Source of the DNA: Streptomyces vinaceus
GTDB taxonomy: Bacteria; Actinomycetota; Actinomycetes; Streptomycetales; Streptomycetaceae
Direction of reading: 5' to 3'
Assembly (NCBI RefSeq): GCF_008704935.1
Contig: NZ_CP023692.1
Coordinates: 3,824,001 to 3,888,000, forward strand
Length of the DNA: 64,000 nucleotides
Made by a program: the position numbers and the translations under genes. Positions 26,932 to 36,384 of the stretch are shown one piece after another (position 1 is the stretch's first letter; the number at the start of each line of letters is the position of its first letter). The notes below the pieces were generated by a model that saw only the letters and a program-made list of their open reading frames with translations, did no database searches and had not been told where the DNA came from.

Positions 26932-27867
26932 CTAGGCCCGGCCGTCGAGGCAGCGCGTCAGCCAGTCGGAAGCGGCCATGAAGTCACCGTCGGAGGTTCC
27001 GGACCGCGGAGCGCGCACGTCACCCTGAGCGACGCCGGCGCGCGGGTAGGAGCCGAGGAAGCGGACCTGGGGGCAGGTGCGCTTGAGCCCCATGAGCGCC
27101 TCGCTGACCCGGCGGTCGGAGATGTGGCCCTCGGCGTCGACGGCGAAGCAGTAGTTGCCGATCCCCTCACCCGTCGGCCGGGACTGGATCAGCATCAGGT
27201 TGACCCCGCGGACGGCGAATTCCTGGAGGAGCTCCAGCAGCGCACCGGGGTGGTCGTCGCCGAGCCACAGCACGACGGAGGTCTTGTCGGCGCCGGTCGG
27301 CGCCGCCGGCCGGGCGGGCCGGCCGACCAGCACGAACCGGGTCTCGGCGTTCTCCGCGTCGTGGATCTCGGTGACCAGCGGGACGAGCCCGTACGTGGCG
27401 GCCGCGAACTCGCCCGCGAAGGCGGCGTCGAAGCGCCCCTCCTGGACCAGCCGGGCCCCGTCGGCGTTGGAGGCGGCGGACTCCCACACCGCGTCGGGCA
27501 GGTTCCCCCGCAGCCAGTTGCGCACCTGCGGCTGGGCGACCGGGTGCCCGGTGACGGTCTTGACGTCCGACAGCTCGGTCCCGGGACGCACCAGCAGCGC
27601 GAACGCGATGGGGAGGAGCACCTCGCGGTAGATCATCAGCGGTTCGCCGGAGGCCAGCTCGTCGAGGGTGGAGGTGACCCCGCCCTCCACCGAGTTCTCG
27701 ATCGGCACCAGGGCGGCCGCGGCCTCCCCGTTGCGCACGGAGTCCAGGGCGGCCGGGACCGACACCATCGGGACGAGTTCCCGGGTCGCGGCTTCCGGCA
27801 GTGTGCGGAGGGCGGCTTCGGTGAAGGTGCCCTCGGGACCGAGATAGGTGAAGCGGGTGGCCGACAT
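26932..27867 (-). CDS. pheA: Prephenate dehydratase
   Basis: A 311-aa cytoplasmic enzyme converting prephenate to phenylpyruvate in phenylalanine synthesis. It starts MSATRFTYLGPEGTFTEAAL, the PDT substrate-binding start, and carries the catalytic TRF triad in AETRFVLVG. The C-terminal ACT domain (GALLELLQEFAVRGVNLMLIQSRPTGEGIGNYCFAVD) has QSRP instead of the usual ESRP, a residue in the Phe-feedback site, so inhibition may differ. It stands alone (no chorismate mutase domain) and follows the DyP peroxidase gene on the same strand only as a neighbour. Confidence 0.96.
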   Translation of the reverse strand: MSATRFTYLGPEGTFTEAALRTLPEAATRELVPMVSVPAALDSVRNGEAAAALVPIENSVEGGVTSTLDELASGEPLMIYREVLLPIAFALLVRPGTELSDVKTVTGHPVAQPQVRNWLRGNLPDAVWESAASNADGARLVQEGRFDAAFAGEFAAATYGLVPLVTEIHDAENAETRFVLVGRPARPAAPTGADKTSVVLWLGDDHPGALLELLQEFAVRGVNLMLIQSRPTGEGIGNYCFAVDAEGHISDRRVSEALMGLKRTCPQVRFLGSYPRAGVAQGDVRAPRSGTSDGDFMAASDWLTRCLDGRA

Positions 27868-27909
27868 GTGATCAGCCTAATGCCGGGTCCCCGACCGCCG
27901 GGTCGCTGT

Positions 27910-29184
27910 TCATCCTTCGAGCAGCCGCTGCCCCACGTACTCCCCGTCGCGGGGGCCGGGCGGAACCGCGTACAGCCCGCTGGACTCGTGCCGGATGAAC
28001 ACCGATAGGGCGTCCCCCCGGTCCAGCTTGCGCTGGACGGGTACGAAACCGCGCAGCGGATCGGCCTGCCAGCAGATGAAGAGGAGCCCGGCGTCCGGGG
28101 TGCCGTCGGCGGCGATCCCGTCGTGGAAGGAGAACGGGCGCCGGAGCATGGCGGCCCCGCCGTTCTGCTCGGGAGCGGAGATCCGGGCGTGCGCGTTCGA
28201 CGCGATGACCGGCTTGCCGTCGGGGCCGATCTTGTCGAGGGCCATCTTCGTGGTCTCGGTGCCGCCGGTCAGGGGCGCGCCGGTGGCCTTCGTACGGCCT
28301 ATGACCTGCTCCTGCTGGGCCAGGGACTGCTTGTCCCAGTCGTCGAGGAGCATGCGGATGCGCCGTACGACGGCGTACGAGCCTCCGCCCATCCAGGCGT
28401 GCTCGGCCGGGCCGGGGCCGGCGGCGGGGACGAAGACCCGCTTGTCGAAGTCGGGCTGGGCGGGCTTCGGGTTGCCGGTGCCGTCGATTTGGCCCATGAG
28501 ATTGCGGGCGGTCATCGGGGCGGCGGTGGCGCCGGGGGACCGGTTGAAGCCGTTCATCTGCCAGCGGACCCGGGCGGCCTCCCCGGCCTCCTTCTGGAGG
28601 GCGCGCAGGGCGTGGAAGGCGACGAGCCCGTCGTCGGCGCCGATCTGGACCCACAGGTCGCCGTTGCTGCGCTGGGGGTCGAGCCGGTCGGCGGAGAAGT
28701 CGGGCAGCGGGTCCAGGGCGGTGGGACGGCGGGAGGCGAGCCCCGTGCGTTCGAAGAAGGAGTGGCCGAAGCCGAAGGTGATGGTGAGGGAGGAGGGCCC
28801 CGCGTCGAGGGCGATACCGGAGTCCGCGCCCGAGGAGGGCTTGCCCGCCATCAGCAGGCGGGCGGTGTCGGACCAGCGCCGCATCAGGGCGGCGGCCTCC
28901 TTGCGGCCTGCCCCGGGAGCCAGGTCGAAGGCGAGGACGTGGCCCTTGGCCTGGAGCGGGGTGGTGATGCCGGCCTGGTGCTCGCCCTCGAAGGCGACGT
29001 GGGTGGCGCCGAGGGAGGCGAGGCTCCCGGAGGCCCCGGCGGCGCCGGCCGGGGAATCGTCGAACGCGGAGTGCACGAGGGCGCCGCCGGTGGCGCCGAG
29101 CGCGAGTCCGGCGGCGCCCGCGGCGCCGACGGTGCCCAGCAGCCGGCGCCGGGAGATCTCGATGTCGGGGTTGCTCTCGGTCAC
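27910..29184 (-). CDS. dtpA: Tat-exported DyP-type haem peroxidase
   Basis: A 424-aa dye-decolourising peroxidase. A twin-arginine signal (SRRRLLGTVGAAGAAGLALG) is at residues about 13-32, and the DyP hallmark GxxDG reads GQIDGTGNPKP, with the proximal-His region HDG toward the C-terminus (RRPFSFHDGI). GTG 29184 puts the RR pair near residue 14; the longer frame to 29265 lacks support. The gene lies 5 bp after copCD. In S. lividans the matching gene, DtpA, stands by sco and the copper chaperone and works with the copper oxidase GlxA outside the cell; the same link is inferred here. Confidence 0.92.
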   Translation of the reverse strand: MTESNPDIEISRRRLLGTVGAAGAAGLALGATGGALVHSAFDDSPAGAAGASGSLASLGATHVAFEGEHQAGITTPLQAKGHVLAFDLAPGAGRKEAAALMRRWSDTARLLMAGKPSSGADSGIALDAGPSSLTITFGFGHSFFERTGLASRRPTALDPLPDFSADRLDPQRSNGDLWVQIGADDGLVAFHALRALQKEAGEAARVRWQMNGFNRSPGATAAPMTARNLMGQIDGTGNPKPAQPDFDKRVFVPAAGPGPAEHAWMGGGSYAVVRRIRMLLDDWDKQSLAQQEQVIGRTKATGAPLTGGTETTKMALDKIGPDGKPVIASNAHARISAPEQNGGAAMLRRPFSFHDGIAADGTPDAGLLFICWQADPLRGFVPVQRKLDRGDALSVFIRHESSGLYAVPPGPRDGEYVGQRLLEG

Positions 29185-29189
29185 GCTGG

Positions 29190-31190
29190 TCAGCCGATCT
29201 TCACGTTCTTCTGCACGGTCGTCTGGTCGATGTCGGAGGTACGGACGGTCACGTCGATCCGCCATTCCCCGGCCAGCGGGAGCTGGACGCCCGAAGCGCT
29301 CCAGTGTCCGGGGGCCGCGCGCTCCGGGAGGAGTGGCAGGGGGCCGATGTCCTTGGCGGGGAGGGTGAAGGAGACCTTGATCTCCGGCACGTCGAGGGGC
29401 TGGCCCTGGGGGTCCTCGATCCAGACGTGGAGCGAGTTGGCCCCGACCCGGCCCGGGTCGACCTCGACCCGGACCGACCCCTTGCCGTTCTGGCCGCCGG
29501 TGTCGAACGGCAGCGTGATCTTGATGGCGCGGTTGGGAACGGCGGTGGCCACGGAGTCCCGCACGCTCGCCCGCTCCGCGGTCCGGCCGGGTTCGGTACT
29601 GGTGAGCACGGTGGTCACGGCGAGCAGGGCGATGGCGATCCCGGCCTCGGCGAGGACGGAGCGGCGTAGTCCCGCCCGGGCCGGATCGGCGTCGCGGACC
29701 TGCTTCTCACGGGCGCTCTCGCGGGCGGCCCGCTGCCGGGCGAGCTGGGCGGCCCGCTTGGGGTCCTCGGGGACGGTGACGGCGGCAGGGGATGTTTCAC
29801 GTGAAACATCGCGCTGCCGGGCGATCTTGGCCGGCTTCCCCGCGGGGGCGTCGGTGAGCCGCGCGGTCCACGAGCGGGAGACGTAGGCGATGCCCACGAG
29901 GACGGCGACGAGCCCGACCTTCACCAGCAGGAGCTGTCCGTAGCTGGTGCCGGTGAGGGCCGACCAGCTGCCGAGCTGCCGCCAGGACTGGTAGACGCCG
30001 GTGACGGCGAGGACCAGGACGCTGACGAACGCGACCCGGGAGAACCGCTGGACCGCCGCGCGCTCGATTCCCGGCACCTTGTGGAGGGCGACGAGCAGAG
30101 CGATGAGCCCGCCGAGCCAGGCGGCGACGGCGAGGAGGTGCAGGATGTCGGCGGGCATCGCGATGCCCGGCTGGATGCCGGTGGAGGCGTGCTCGGACAG
30201 GGCCCACGTGGCGGCGATGCCGCCGGCCACGACGGTTCCGCCGATGCCGAGACCGAAGAGCAGGTCGTCGGCCTCCTTCTCGGCCCCCGCCTCCTTGTCC
30301 GTCCCCGCCCCCTTGTCCGCGCCGCGGCCCTTCGCCTTGCCCTTGCGCTTCGCCGTCTCCTCGGCCTCCGCGGCCCTGCGGGCGTAGGCGCCGAACAGCA
30401 CGGCGATGAACAGCGCGGCGGCGCCCAGGAGCAGCAACCGGGAGACGAGGGAGGCCCCGGTCTTGGTCTCCAGGACGGCCTTCAGCCCGTCGAGGTCCAA
30501 CGCGTCGGCGAACTTCCCCGACCCCGTGTACGGGGTACGGAGCACCAGCATCGCGAGCGTGGCGGCGGTGAGCGTGACCCATGCACGCACGATGAGCTTC
30601 TGCAGCGGGCGCTGTGAGGCGCCGCGCCGCCAGCACAGGAGGACGAAGGCCGCGCCGCCGACGAGGACGGTGAAACCGGCGTACGCGGCGTAGCGCGCGA
30701 CGTCGTACGCGATGCCGACCGGTCCGCCGCCCACCTGTGCGGTGGGCAGCGCCACGCTGGTCGCCGAGGGGGCGCCGATGGAGAAGGTGAACGCGCCGGA
30801 GACCGGGTGGCTGTCGGCCGAGACGGCCTGCCAGGCGACGGTATAGGTGCCGTCCGGCAGGCCGGAGTGCAGCGCCGTGCCGTAGCGGATGGTGGTTCCG
30901 CTGCACATGTCGCGCAGTTCACCGGTGTCCACCCGCTTGCCCTGCGGGTCCATGACGCGGATGGAGTCGTCGCCCATGGCGACCTGCTCCGAGAAGGAGA
31001 GGGTGACCTGGGCGGGGGCCGTGGCGACCACCGCCCCGTCCTGGGGGTCGCTCGCGGTGAGCGCGGCGTGCGCCGAGGCCGGGCCGGCCGCGGTGAACAG
31101 GGCCGCCAGCAGAGCTGCGAGGACCAGCGTGAGCCGCGGCAGGAGTGCCGTGACCCGGACGCGGGCCGGGGAGGGGGCGGTGGCCGTCAT
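29190..31190 (-). CDS. CopC-CopD fusion copper transport protein
   Basis: A 666-aa membrane protein. A signal peptide ends ...PASA before HAALTASDPQDGA, which gives a CopC domain with the N-terminal His copper ligand (residues about 42-140). Eight or so TM helices of CopD follow (about 155-520), with a Lys/Arg/Glu-rich cytoplasmic loop near residues 270-300. A C-terminal extracytoplasmic YtkA-like domain ends the protein. It likely moves copper across the membrane for cuproenzyme loading. An exact parS site sits in a cytosolic loop as RDVSRETS. Position between the PCuAC chaperone and DyP supports a copper role. Confidence 0.9.
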   Translation of the reverse strand: MTATAPSPARVRVTALLPRLTLVLAALLAALFTAAGPASAHAALTASDPQDGAVVATAPAQVTLSFSEQVAMGDDSIRVMDPQGKRVDTGELRDMCSGTTIRYGTALHSGLPDGTYTVAWQAVSADSHPVSGAFTFSIGAPSATSVALPTAQVGGGPVGIAYDVARYAAYAGFTVLVGGAAFVLLCWRRGASQRPLQKLIVRAWVTLTAATLAMLVLRTPYTGSGKFADALDLDGLKAVLETKTGASLVSRLLLLGAAALFIAVLFGAYARRAAEAEETAKRKGKAKGRGADKGAGTDKEAGAEKEADDLLFGLGIGGTVVAGGIAATWALSEHASTGIQPGIAMPADILHLLAVAAWLGGLIALLVALHKVPGIERAAVQRFSRVAFVSVLVLAVTGVYQSWRQLGSWSALTGTSYGQLLLVKVGLVAVLVGIAYVSRSWTARLTDAPAGKPAKIARQRDVSRETSPAAVTVPEDPKRAAQLARQRAARESAREKQVRDADPARAGLRRSVLAEAGIAIALLAVTTVLTSTEPGRTAERASVRDSVATAVPNRAIKITLPFDTGGQNGKGSVRVEVDPGRVGANSLHVWIEDPQGQPLDVPEIKVSFTLPAKDIGPLPLLPERAAPGHWSASGVQLPLAGEWRIDVTVRTSDIDQTTVQKNVKIG
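29793..29808. promoter_or_regulatory. parS site 4, inside the copCD gene
   Basis: A perfect 16-bp TGTTTCACGTGAAACA, read on the minus strand as VSRET within a hydrophilic loop of the CopC-CopD protein. Confidence 0.93.
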
Positions 31191-31212
31191 GGCGTGTCAG
31201 TACCTCGGTCCG

Positions 31213-31698
31213 TCAGTGGGCGCTGGTGTTCTGGGCGTTGTACGTCCGCTCCTTGACGTCCAGCTCGACCTTGACCGGGTCGGCCTTCTCGAAGCGCAGC
31301 TCGAAGGCGATCTTGTCGCCCACCTTCGGCAGGCTCTTCAGCCCCATGAGCATGATGTGGTTGCCACCGCGCTCCAGCCGGAGCTCACCGCCCGCAGGCA
31401 CGTCCATGGCTGCGACCTGCTGCATCTTCTGGTCCTTGGTCTCGTGGATCTGCAGATCGTCGGAGATCGGACTGGTGACGGCGGTGAGCTTGTCCGCCGA
31501 CTTGGACCCGTTCTTGATGATCATGAACGCGCCGGCCATCTGGTCGTTCACGGGCTCCGGCATGAACGCGCCGCTGACCGTCATCTTCGGCTTGTCCGCG
31601 CCAGCCTTGGCGTCGGAGTCCGAGGAGCAGCCCGATATGGCGAGCGCTGCCGTCAGGGAGAGCGCGGCGGCGAGGGTACGGGTGGTGCGGGCGTTCAC
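31213..31698 (-). CDS. Extracytoplasmic PCu(A)C-type copper chaperone (lipoprotein)
   Basis: A 161-aa lipoprotein. The lipobox is LAISGC near residues 19-24. The copper motif is visible as IHETKDQKM...M...GGNHIMLMG (His, Met, then HxM), the classic PCuAC ligand set. It carries Cu(I) outside the membrane and hands it to Sco or cytochrome oxidase. GTG 31698 overlaps the sco stop (GTGA). The S. lividans equivalent, ECuC, lies in the same order beside Sco. Confidence 0.93.
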   Translation of the reverse strand: MNARTTRTLAAALSLTAALAISGCSSDSDAKAGADKPKMTVSGAFMPEPVNDQMAGAFMIIKNGSKSADKLTAVTSPISDDLQIHETKDQKMQQVAAMDVPAGGELRLERGGNHIMLMGLKSLPKVGDKIAFELRFEKADPVKVELDVKERTYNAQNTSAH

Positions 31699-32348
31699 GG
31701 GTTCTCTCCCTTGACGATCTTCGGCAGGTCCTTGGTGTAGTCGTCGACGGTGGTGCCTTCGCCGTAGAGGAGGTAACCCTCGTCGGTCTTGGGCGAGAAC
31801 GCGATGACCTGGGCGCCGTGCATGGAGACGACGGTGCCGTCGGCCTCCTTCTTCGGTGCCTCGATACCGATGCCGAGCTTGCGCGCGGCGGCCTGGATGG
31901 TGGCGAAGTCCCCGGTCAGTCCCGTGAAGGACGGGTCCTGGGCCTTGAGCCACGCGCCGAGGGAGTCGGGGGTGTCCCGTTCGGGGTCGGTGGTGACGAA
32001 CACGACCTGGAGGTTGTCCTGGTCGGCCTTCGGCAGTGCCTTCTTGGCGACGGCGATGTTGCTCACCGTCAGGGGGCACACGTCGGGGCAGTGGGTGTAG
32101 CCGAAGTAGATGAGCGTCGGCTTGCCCTTGGTCTGCTCGCGCAGGTTCCACGGCTTGCCGGTGGTGTCCGTCAGGACCAGCTCCGGCTTGTCGAAGGGGC
32201 GGTCGAGGACCGTGGCCTTGCCGGCCTTGGTCTGGCCGCCGGCGATCTGGGTGACGGTGTTCGGCTTGGCGGTCTCACCGCCGCAAGCGGTGAGGGTGAG
32301 TGCGGCCGCCGCCACGAGGGCGGCGACCGTCACACGAGTGGTGCGCAT
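31695..32348 (-). CDS. Sco-family copper metallochaperone
   Basis: A 217-aa lipoprotein (LTLTACGG lipobox) with a thioredoxin fold. The Cu-binding CPDVC motif is in YFGYTHCPDVCPLTVSN and the third ligand His in VSMHGAQ. It delivers copper to the CuA site of cytochrome c oxidase. ATG 32348. It overlaps the PCuAC gene and follows ycnI by 110 bp, which holds a GC-rich hairpin (32388-32412). Confidence 0.95.
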   Translation of the reverse strand: MRTTRVTVAALVAAAALTLTACGGETAKPNTVTQIAGGQTKAGKATVLDRPFDKPELVLTDTTGKPWNLREQTKGKPTLIYFGYTHCPDVCPLTVSNIAVAKKALPKADQDNLQVVFVTTDPERDTPDSLGAWLKAQDPSFTGLTGDFATIQAAARKLGIGIEAPKKEADGTVVSMHGAQVIAFSPKTDEGYLLYGEGTTVDDYTKDLPKIVKGENP

Positions 32349-32458
32349 GAAGAAGTGTCCCTGGGATCGGGGATGTGGGCGCGGGCGGGCCGGCCGTGAA
32401 GAAGGGCCGGCCGCGCGCACGTTCTGGACAAGGGGATACGGCCTGCGGCCGCTCGGGG

Positions 32459-33163
32459 TCAGGAGGCGCGACGGCGCGAGGCGACACCGAAGGCGACACC
32501 GCCGAGACCGACGACGATGCCCGCGACGCCGAGGGCGCGCGCGGTCGTGTCGGAGGTGCTCTCGGCGGCCTCGTCGTGACCCTTGTCGTCCTTCGCGGCC
32601 GGAGCGTTCTTGTCGTCGTGGTGGTCGTCGGCGGCCGGCGCGGCGGTCAGCTTGAGGACGGGAGCCGGGTTCTGCGGCTCCGCCGCGCCCGCCTTCGTCT
32701 CCTCGATCCAGCGGACGACCTCGTTGTTGTCGTACGTCTGGATCGCCTTGAAGACCATCTGGTCGGCGTTGTCGGGCAGCTTGCCGACGGAGACCGGGAA
32801 CTGCTGGAACTTGCCGGGCTCGATCTTGCCGCCGCTCCAGGTCACCTTGGTGACGGCCTCGTTGACCTGCTTGCCGTGGACGGTGAGCGGCTTGTCGAGC
32901 TTGCTCTTCTCCACCGTCACGGTCCAGCCGGGGATGTCCTGCGGCATGACGGACGTCAGCGGCTGGTCCACGGGGAAGTTGACTTCCAGCTGCGTGGTCG
33001 AGGCGTTGTCGCGCTCGTTCGGGACCTTGAAGTTGATGGTCGCGTAGCCACCCTTCGCGGCGTCCCCGGGCTGCACGCTGACGTGCGCGAACGCGGTGCC
33101 GGACAGGACGAGGACGGTGCCGGCGGCAAGGGCGGCGGCGAAGGAGACGCGAGAGGTCTTCAT
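32459..33163 (-). CDS. YcnI-family copper-binding membrane protein (DUF1775)
   Basis: A 234-aa exported protein. The signal peptide is cut after ...SGTAFA so that the mature protein begins HVSVQPG, the His used for Cu(II) in YcnI. The DUF1775 domain (residues 27-170) is followed by an acidic/His linker and a C-terminal TM helix with an RRR tail (GVAGIVVGLGGVAFGVASRRR), giving a membrane-anchored form. ATG 33163 has GGAG 9 nt upstream and is preferred to GTG 33178. It heads the sco-PCuAC-copCD-DyP group. Confidence 0.92.
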   Translation of the reverse strand: MKTSRVSFAAALAAGTVLVLSGTAFAHVSVQPGDAAKGGYATINFKVPNERDNASTTQLEVNFPVDQPLTSVMPQDIPGWTVTVEKSKLDKPLTVHGKQVNEAVTKVTWSGGKIEPGKFQQFPVSVGKLPDNADQMVFKAIQTYDNNEVVRWIEETKAGAAEPQNPAPVLKLTAAPAADDHHDDKNAPAAKDDKGHDEAAESTSDTTARALGVAGIVVGLGGVAFGVASRRRAS

Positions 33164-33272
33164 GGCGGAACACTCCACTGGGGCAGGGGTGACGGTGATG
33201 TCCGCGCACGGGTGCGCGCGGAGTCCGCGGCACCGGTGCTTCCGCCGGGTGCTCCGGGGAGTGGGTGCCGCG

Positions 33273-34097
33273 TCAGGCTGCGAGGGCGAGCGCCGTACGG
33301 GGCGGCCCGCGCCTGATCACGGTGTGGTGGAGTGCGTCCCGGCCGGTGTGCGCGGCGGGTTCGGCGGCGGTACGGGCCGCCTGCGGGGCGCCGGCGGGCG
33401 TGCCCGCGAGCCCGGCGCCGAGGGCCCGTACGAAGGCCAGCGCGGCGCGCAGCGGACGTACCGGGTCGGCGTCTGCGGAACCGCGGGACAGCTCCACGAG
33501 CCGGAACAGGGCGGCGTCGCCACGCCCCAGCAGCCAGCCGGCGGCCAGCGCGGCCAGCAGGTGTCCGACGAGCATGCCGGTACTGAACAGGCCGGTGGCG
33601 GGCGCCGCGGTGGCCTGCGCGAGGTGCGCGTGCCCGGCATGGAGGGGCGCCGCGCCCTGCGCCGCGGTCTGGGCGGCGAGGGCGGCCGGATCCAGGCCGG
33701 CGGTCTCCAGGATCTGCCGGGCGTCGGCCGGGCTGAGCGGGACGGAGTTGCCCCCGCAGACCAGCCGGGCGGCGAGCGCCGCGAGCGAGGGGTCGGCGGC
33801 GCCGGGTGCCTGGGCCGCGGCGGCGCTGTGCTGGCCCAGGCCGAACACGGCGTGCAGCCCGAGCTGTCCGAAGGCGAGCCCGGCGGCGATGCCGGGCAGC
33901 GAGCGCCGGCGGCCCGCGAGCGGGGCGGCGACCGCGAACACGGAGAGGAAGGCGATGACCAGGGCCCACCAGGGCACCGCGGCGCAGGACGCCAGGGCGT
34001 GCCCGGCCGCGGACAGCACGACGCAGACCGCGGTGAACACCGCGGCCCGGAGCAGCCGGAGTCCGGCTCCGGCGGGCGTCGCGTGGGGGACAGTCAT
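33273..34097 (-). CDS. Membrane protein of unknown function, copper-operon neighbour
   Basis: A 274-aa Ala-rich protein with about five TM helices: residues 15-37, 43-60, 67-85, 165-195 and a weaker one at 215-235. His residues lie in HAGHAHLAQ between helices. I do not recognise a named family. It lies 109 bp upstream of ycnI on the same strand and may belong to the copper operon, perhaps as an accessory carrier. The downstream third is low-complexity Ala/Pro/Arg. Confidence 0.7.
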   Translation of the reverse strand: MTVPHATPAGAGLRLLRAAVFTAVCVVLSAAGHALASCAAVPWWALVIAFLSVFAVAAPLAGRRRSLPGIAAGLAFGQLGLHAVFGLGQHSAAAAQAPGAADPSLAALAARLVCGGNSVPLSPADARQILETAGLDPAALAAQTAAQGAAPLHAGHAHLAQATAAPATGLFSTGMLVGHLLAALAAGWLLGRGDAALFRLVELSRGSADADPVRPLRAALAFVRALGAGLAGTPAGAPQAARTAAEPAAHTGRDALHHTVIRRGPPRTALALAA

Positions 34098-34316
34098 GGC
34101 CGGGCCATCATCGCACTGCCCTCACACCGTCCATACGGCAGGTCCGGAAGGTCGTGAGTGCCCCTGTACGCGGGCTTCACCTCGGGTGTCCGTGCCGGGG
34201 CAGCGGTCAGTACGCCGCCGCATACACCGCTGCTTCGGAGTGCCGCATCGGCCGAATGAGGGCTGTGACGTCCGCCGGGGGCTTACGCCCCGCCGTGGGC
34301 GGCAATACGTAACCGT

Positions 34317-34814
34317 ATGAGCATCTGGTGGTCTCTCCACTTGAGGCGCGAAGCCGCGAGCGTGCCGCTCGCCAGGCGATTGCTGCTGGGGACGATGGAG
34401 ACCGCGGGGGTGGACCCGGACATCTCCTTCGATCTCTCGGTGGCACTGAGCGAGGCCTGCGCGAACGCGGTGGAGCACGGCGGTCCGTCGGCCGGTGCCG
34501 GCGCCTGCGCCGGCGCGGAGTCCGTCCCGCAGGCGTGCGCGGAGTACCGCGTCACGGCGTACCTGGACGGGGACCGCTGCCGCATCGAGGTGACCGATTC
34601 GGGCCCGGGATTCCCCGCGGCGACGGTCGCGGGGCGCAGACCCCTGCCGGCCGGCCCCTCCGCACCCTCGGAGAGCGAGCACGGCCGGGGACTGGGACTG
34701 ATCGCGGAGCTCGCCGACCACGTCAGATTCCGCAACCGGCCGGGCCGGGGCGCGGTGGTCAGCTTCGACAAGATCCTGAAATGGCGTGAGGGAGCGCTGC
34801 TGAAGGTGTCGTAG
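34317..34814 (+). CDS. Small GHKL ATPase, anti-sigma-factor (RsbW/SpoIIAB) type
   Basis: A 165-aa single HATPase_c domain. The N-box is ALSEACANAVEHGG, G1 is VTDSGPGFP, and G2 is HGRGLGLIAELAD. Such proteins bind sigma factors or phosphorylate STAS antagonists in partner switching. No ribosome site precedes ATG 34317, so it may be leaderless. No sigma factor or STAS gene is adjacent, but a SpoIIE-type phosphatase is 1.7 kb away. Confidence 0.87.
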   Translation: MSIWWSLHLRREAASVPLARRLLLGTMETAGVDPDISFDLSVALSEACANAVEHGGPSAGAGACAGAESVPQACAEYRVTAYLDGDRCRIEVTDSGPGFPAATVAGRRPLPAGPSAPSESEHGRGLGLIAELADHVRFRNRPGRGAVVSFDKILKWREGALLKVS

Positions 34815-34889
34815 CGCCGGAAGGACTCCCGGATACGCCGATGGACGGGACTCGCGCACGAGATCCCGCCCATCGGAAGCGAACTCAGG

Positions 34890-34907
34890 CCCCGGCAGCG
34901 GCCGGGG
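34890..34907. terminator. Short hairpin between convergent genes
   Basis: CCCCGGC pairs with GCCGGGG around an AGCG loop, between the small ATPase and the Xaa-Pro peptidase. Confidence 0.5.
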
Positions 34908-34917
34908 TCTTCGGCTG

Positions 34918-36384
34918 TCAGCCCTTGAGGCGCGCCATCCAGGCCTCGACGTCGGCCGACGCACGGGGCAGTCCGGCCGACAGGTTCCGGTTGCCGTCCT
35001 CGGTGACCAGGATGTCGTCCTCGATCCGGACGCCGATGCCCCGGTACTCCTCGGGCACGGTCAGGTCGTCGGCCTGGAAGTACAGACCGGGCTCGACGGT
35101 GAGGCACATGCCCGGCTCCAGCGTGCCGTCGACGTACGCCTCGGTGCGCGCCGCGGCGCAGTCGTGGACGTCCATGCCGAGCATGTGGCCGGTGCCGTGC
35201 AGGGTCCAGCGGCGCTGGAGGCCGAGCTCCAGGACGCGCTCGACCGGGCCCTCCAGCAGACCCCACTCGACGAGCTTCTCGGCGAGCACGTGCTGCGAGG
35301 CGTCGTGGAAGTCGCGGAACTTGGCACCCGGCTTCACGGCCGCGATGCCGGCTTCCTGGGACTCGTACACCGCGTCGTAGATCTTGCGCTGGATGTCGGT
35401 GTACGCGCCGTTGATCGGCAGCGTGCGCGTGACGTCGGCGGTGTAGAGGGAGTGGGTCTCCACACCGGCGTCGAGCAGGAGCAGGTCGCCCGAGCGGACG
35501 TCGCCGTCGTTGCGGACCCAGTGCAGGGTGCAGGCGTGCGGGCCGGCGGCGCAGATGGAGCCGTAGCCGACGTCGTTGCCCTCGACGCGGGCGCGCAGGA
35601 AGAACGTGCCCTCGATGTAGCGCTCGGACGTGGCCTCGGCCTTGTCCAGGACCTTCACGACGTCCTCGAAGCCGCGGACGGTGGAGTCGACGGCCTTCTG
35701 GAGCTCGCCGATCTCGAAGGCGTCCTTCACGGCGCGGGCCTCGGAGAGGTAGACGCGCAGCTCCTCGTCGCGCTCCTTGGTGACCTTGTCGGTCAGGGCC
35801 GTCTCGATGACGGTGTCGTGGCCGCGGACATTGCGGACCGGGCCCTCGGCCTCGGCCAGCTCGTCGGCCAGCTTGCGCACGTCCTTCGCCGGGATGCCCA
35901 GCAGCTGCTCGGCCTCGGCGAGGGAGTGGCGGCGGCCGACCCACAGCTCGCCCTGGCCGGACAGCCAGAACTCGCCGTTCTCGCGGTCGGAGCGGGGCAG
36001 CAGGTACACGGTGGCGGTGTGGCCGGTCTCGCCCGCGGGCTCCAGCACCAGCACGCCGTTCTCGGTCTGGTCGCCGGTCAGGTAGGCGTACTCGGTCGAG
36101 GCGCGGAACGGGTACTCGGTGTCGTTCGAGCGCGTCTTGAGGCGGCCCGCGGGAACGACCAGGCGCTCGCCGGGGAAGCGCGCGGACAGCGCGGCGCGGC
36201 GGGCGGCGGTGTGCGCGGCCTGGGCGATCGGCTCCAGCCCGTGCAGCTCGGTGTCGGCCCAGCCCGAGCGCATGTTCTCCGCGAGTTCGTCGCTGACGCC
36301 CGGGTACAGCCCGTTCTTGCGCTGCTTGTGCTTCTTCTGGGGCTGCTCTTCTTCCGGGGTCTCCGGGGTGAGCTCGTCAGCCAC
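34918..36384 (-). CDS. pepP: Xaa-Pro aminopeptidase (aminopeptidase P, M24B)
   Basis: A 488-aa cytosolic metallopeptidase that removes an N-terminal residue before proline. The N-terminal creatinase-like domain is followed by the M24 fold with all five ligands: two Asp in LLLDAGVETHSLYTADVTR, His in HGTGHMLGMDVHD, Glu in CLTVEPGLYF and Glu in GVRIEDDILVT. The first 25 residues are acidic and Lys-rich. Length is normal for PepP. Confidence 0.95.
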   Translation of the reverse strand: MADELTPETPEEEQPQKKHKQRKNGLYPGVSDELAENMRSGWADTELHGLEPIAQAAHTAARRAALSARFPGERLVVPAGRLKTRSNDTEYPFRASTEYAYLTGDQTENGVLVLEPAGETGHTATVYLLPRSDRENGEFWLSGQGELWVGRRHSLAEAEQLLGIPAKDVRKLADELAEAEGPVRNVRGHDTVIETALTDKVTKERDEELRVYLSEARAVKDAFEIGELQKAVDSTVRGFEDVVKVLDKAEATSERYIEGTFFLRARVEGNDVGYGSICAAGPHACTLHWVRNDGDVRSGDLLLLDAGVETHSLYTADVTRTLPINGAYTDIQRKIYDAVYESQEAGIAAVKPGAKFRDFHDASQHVLAEKLVEWGLLEGPVERVLELGLQRRWTLHGTGHMLGMDVHDCAAARTEAYVDGTLEPGMCLTVEPGLYFQADDLTVPEEYRGIGVRIEDDILVTEDGNRNLSAGLPRASADVEAWMARLKG

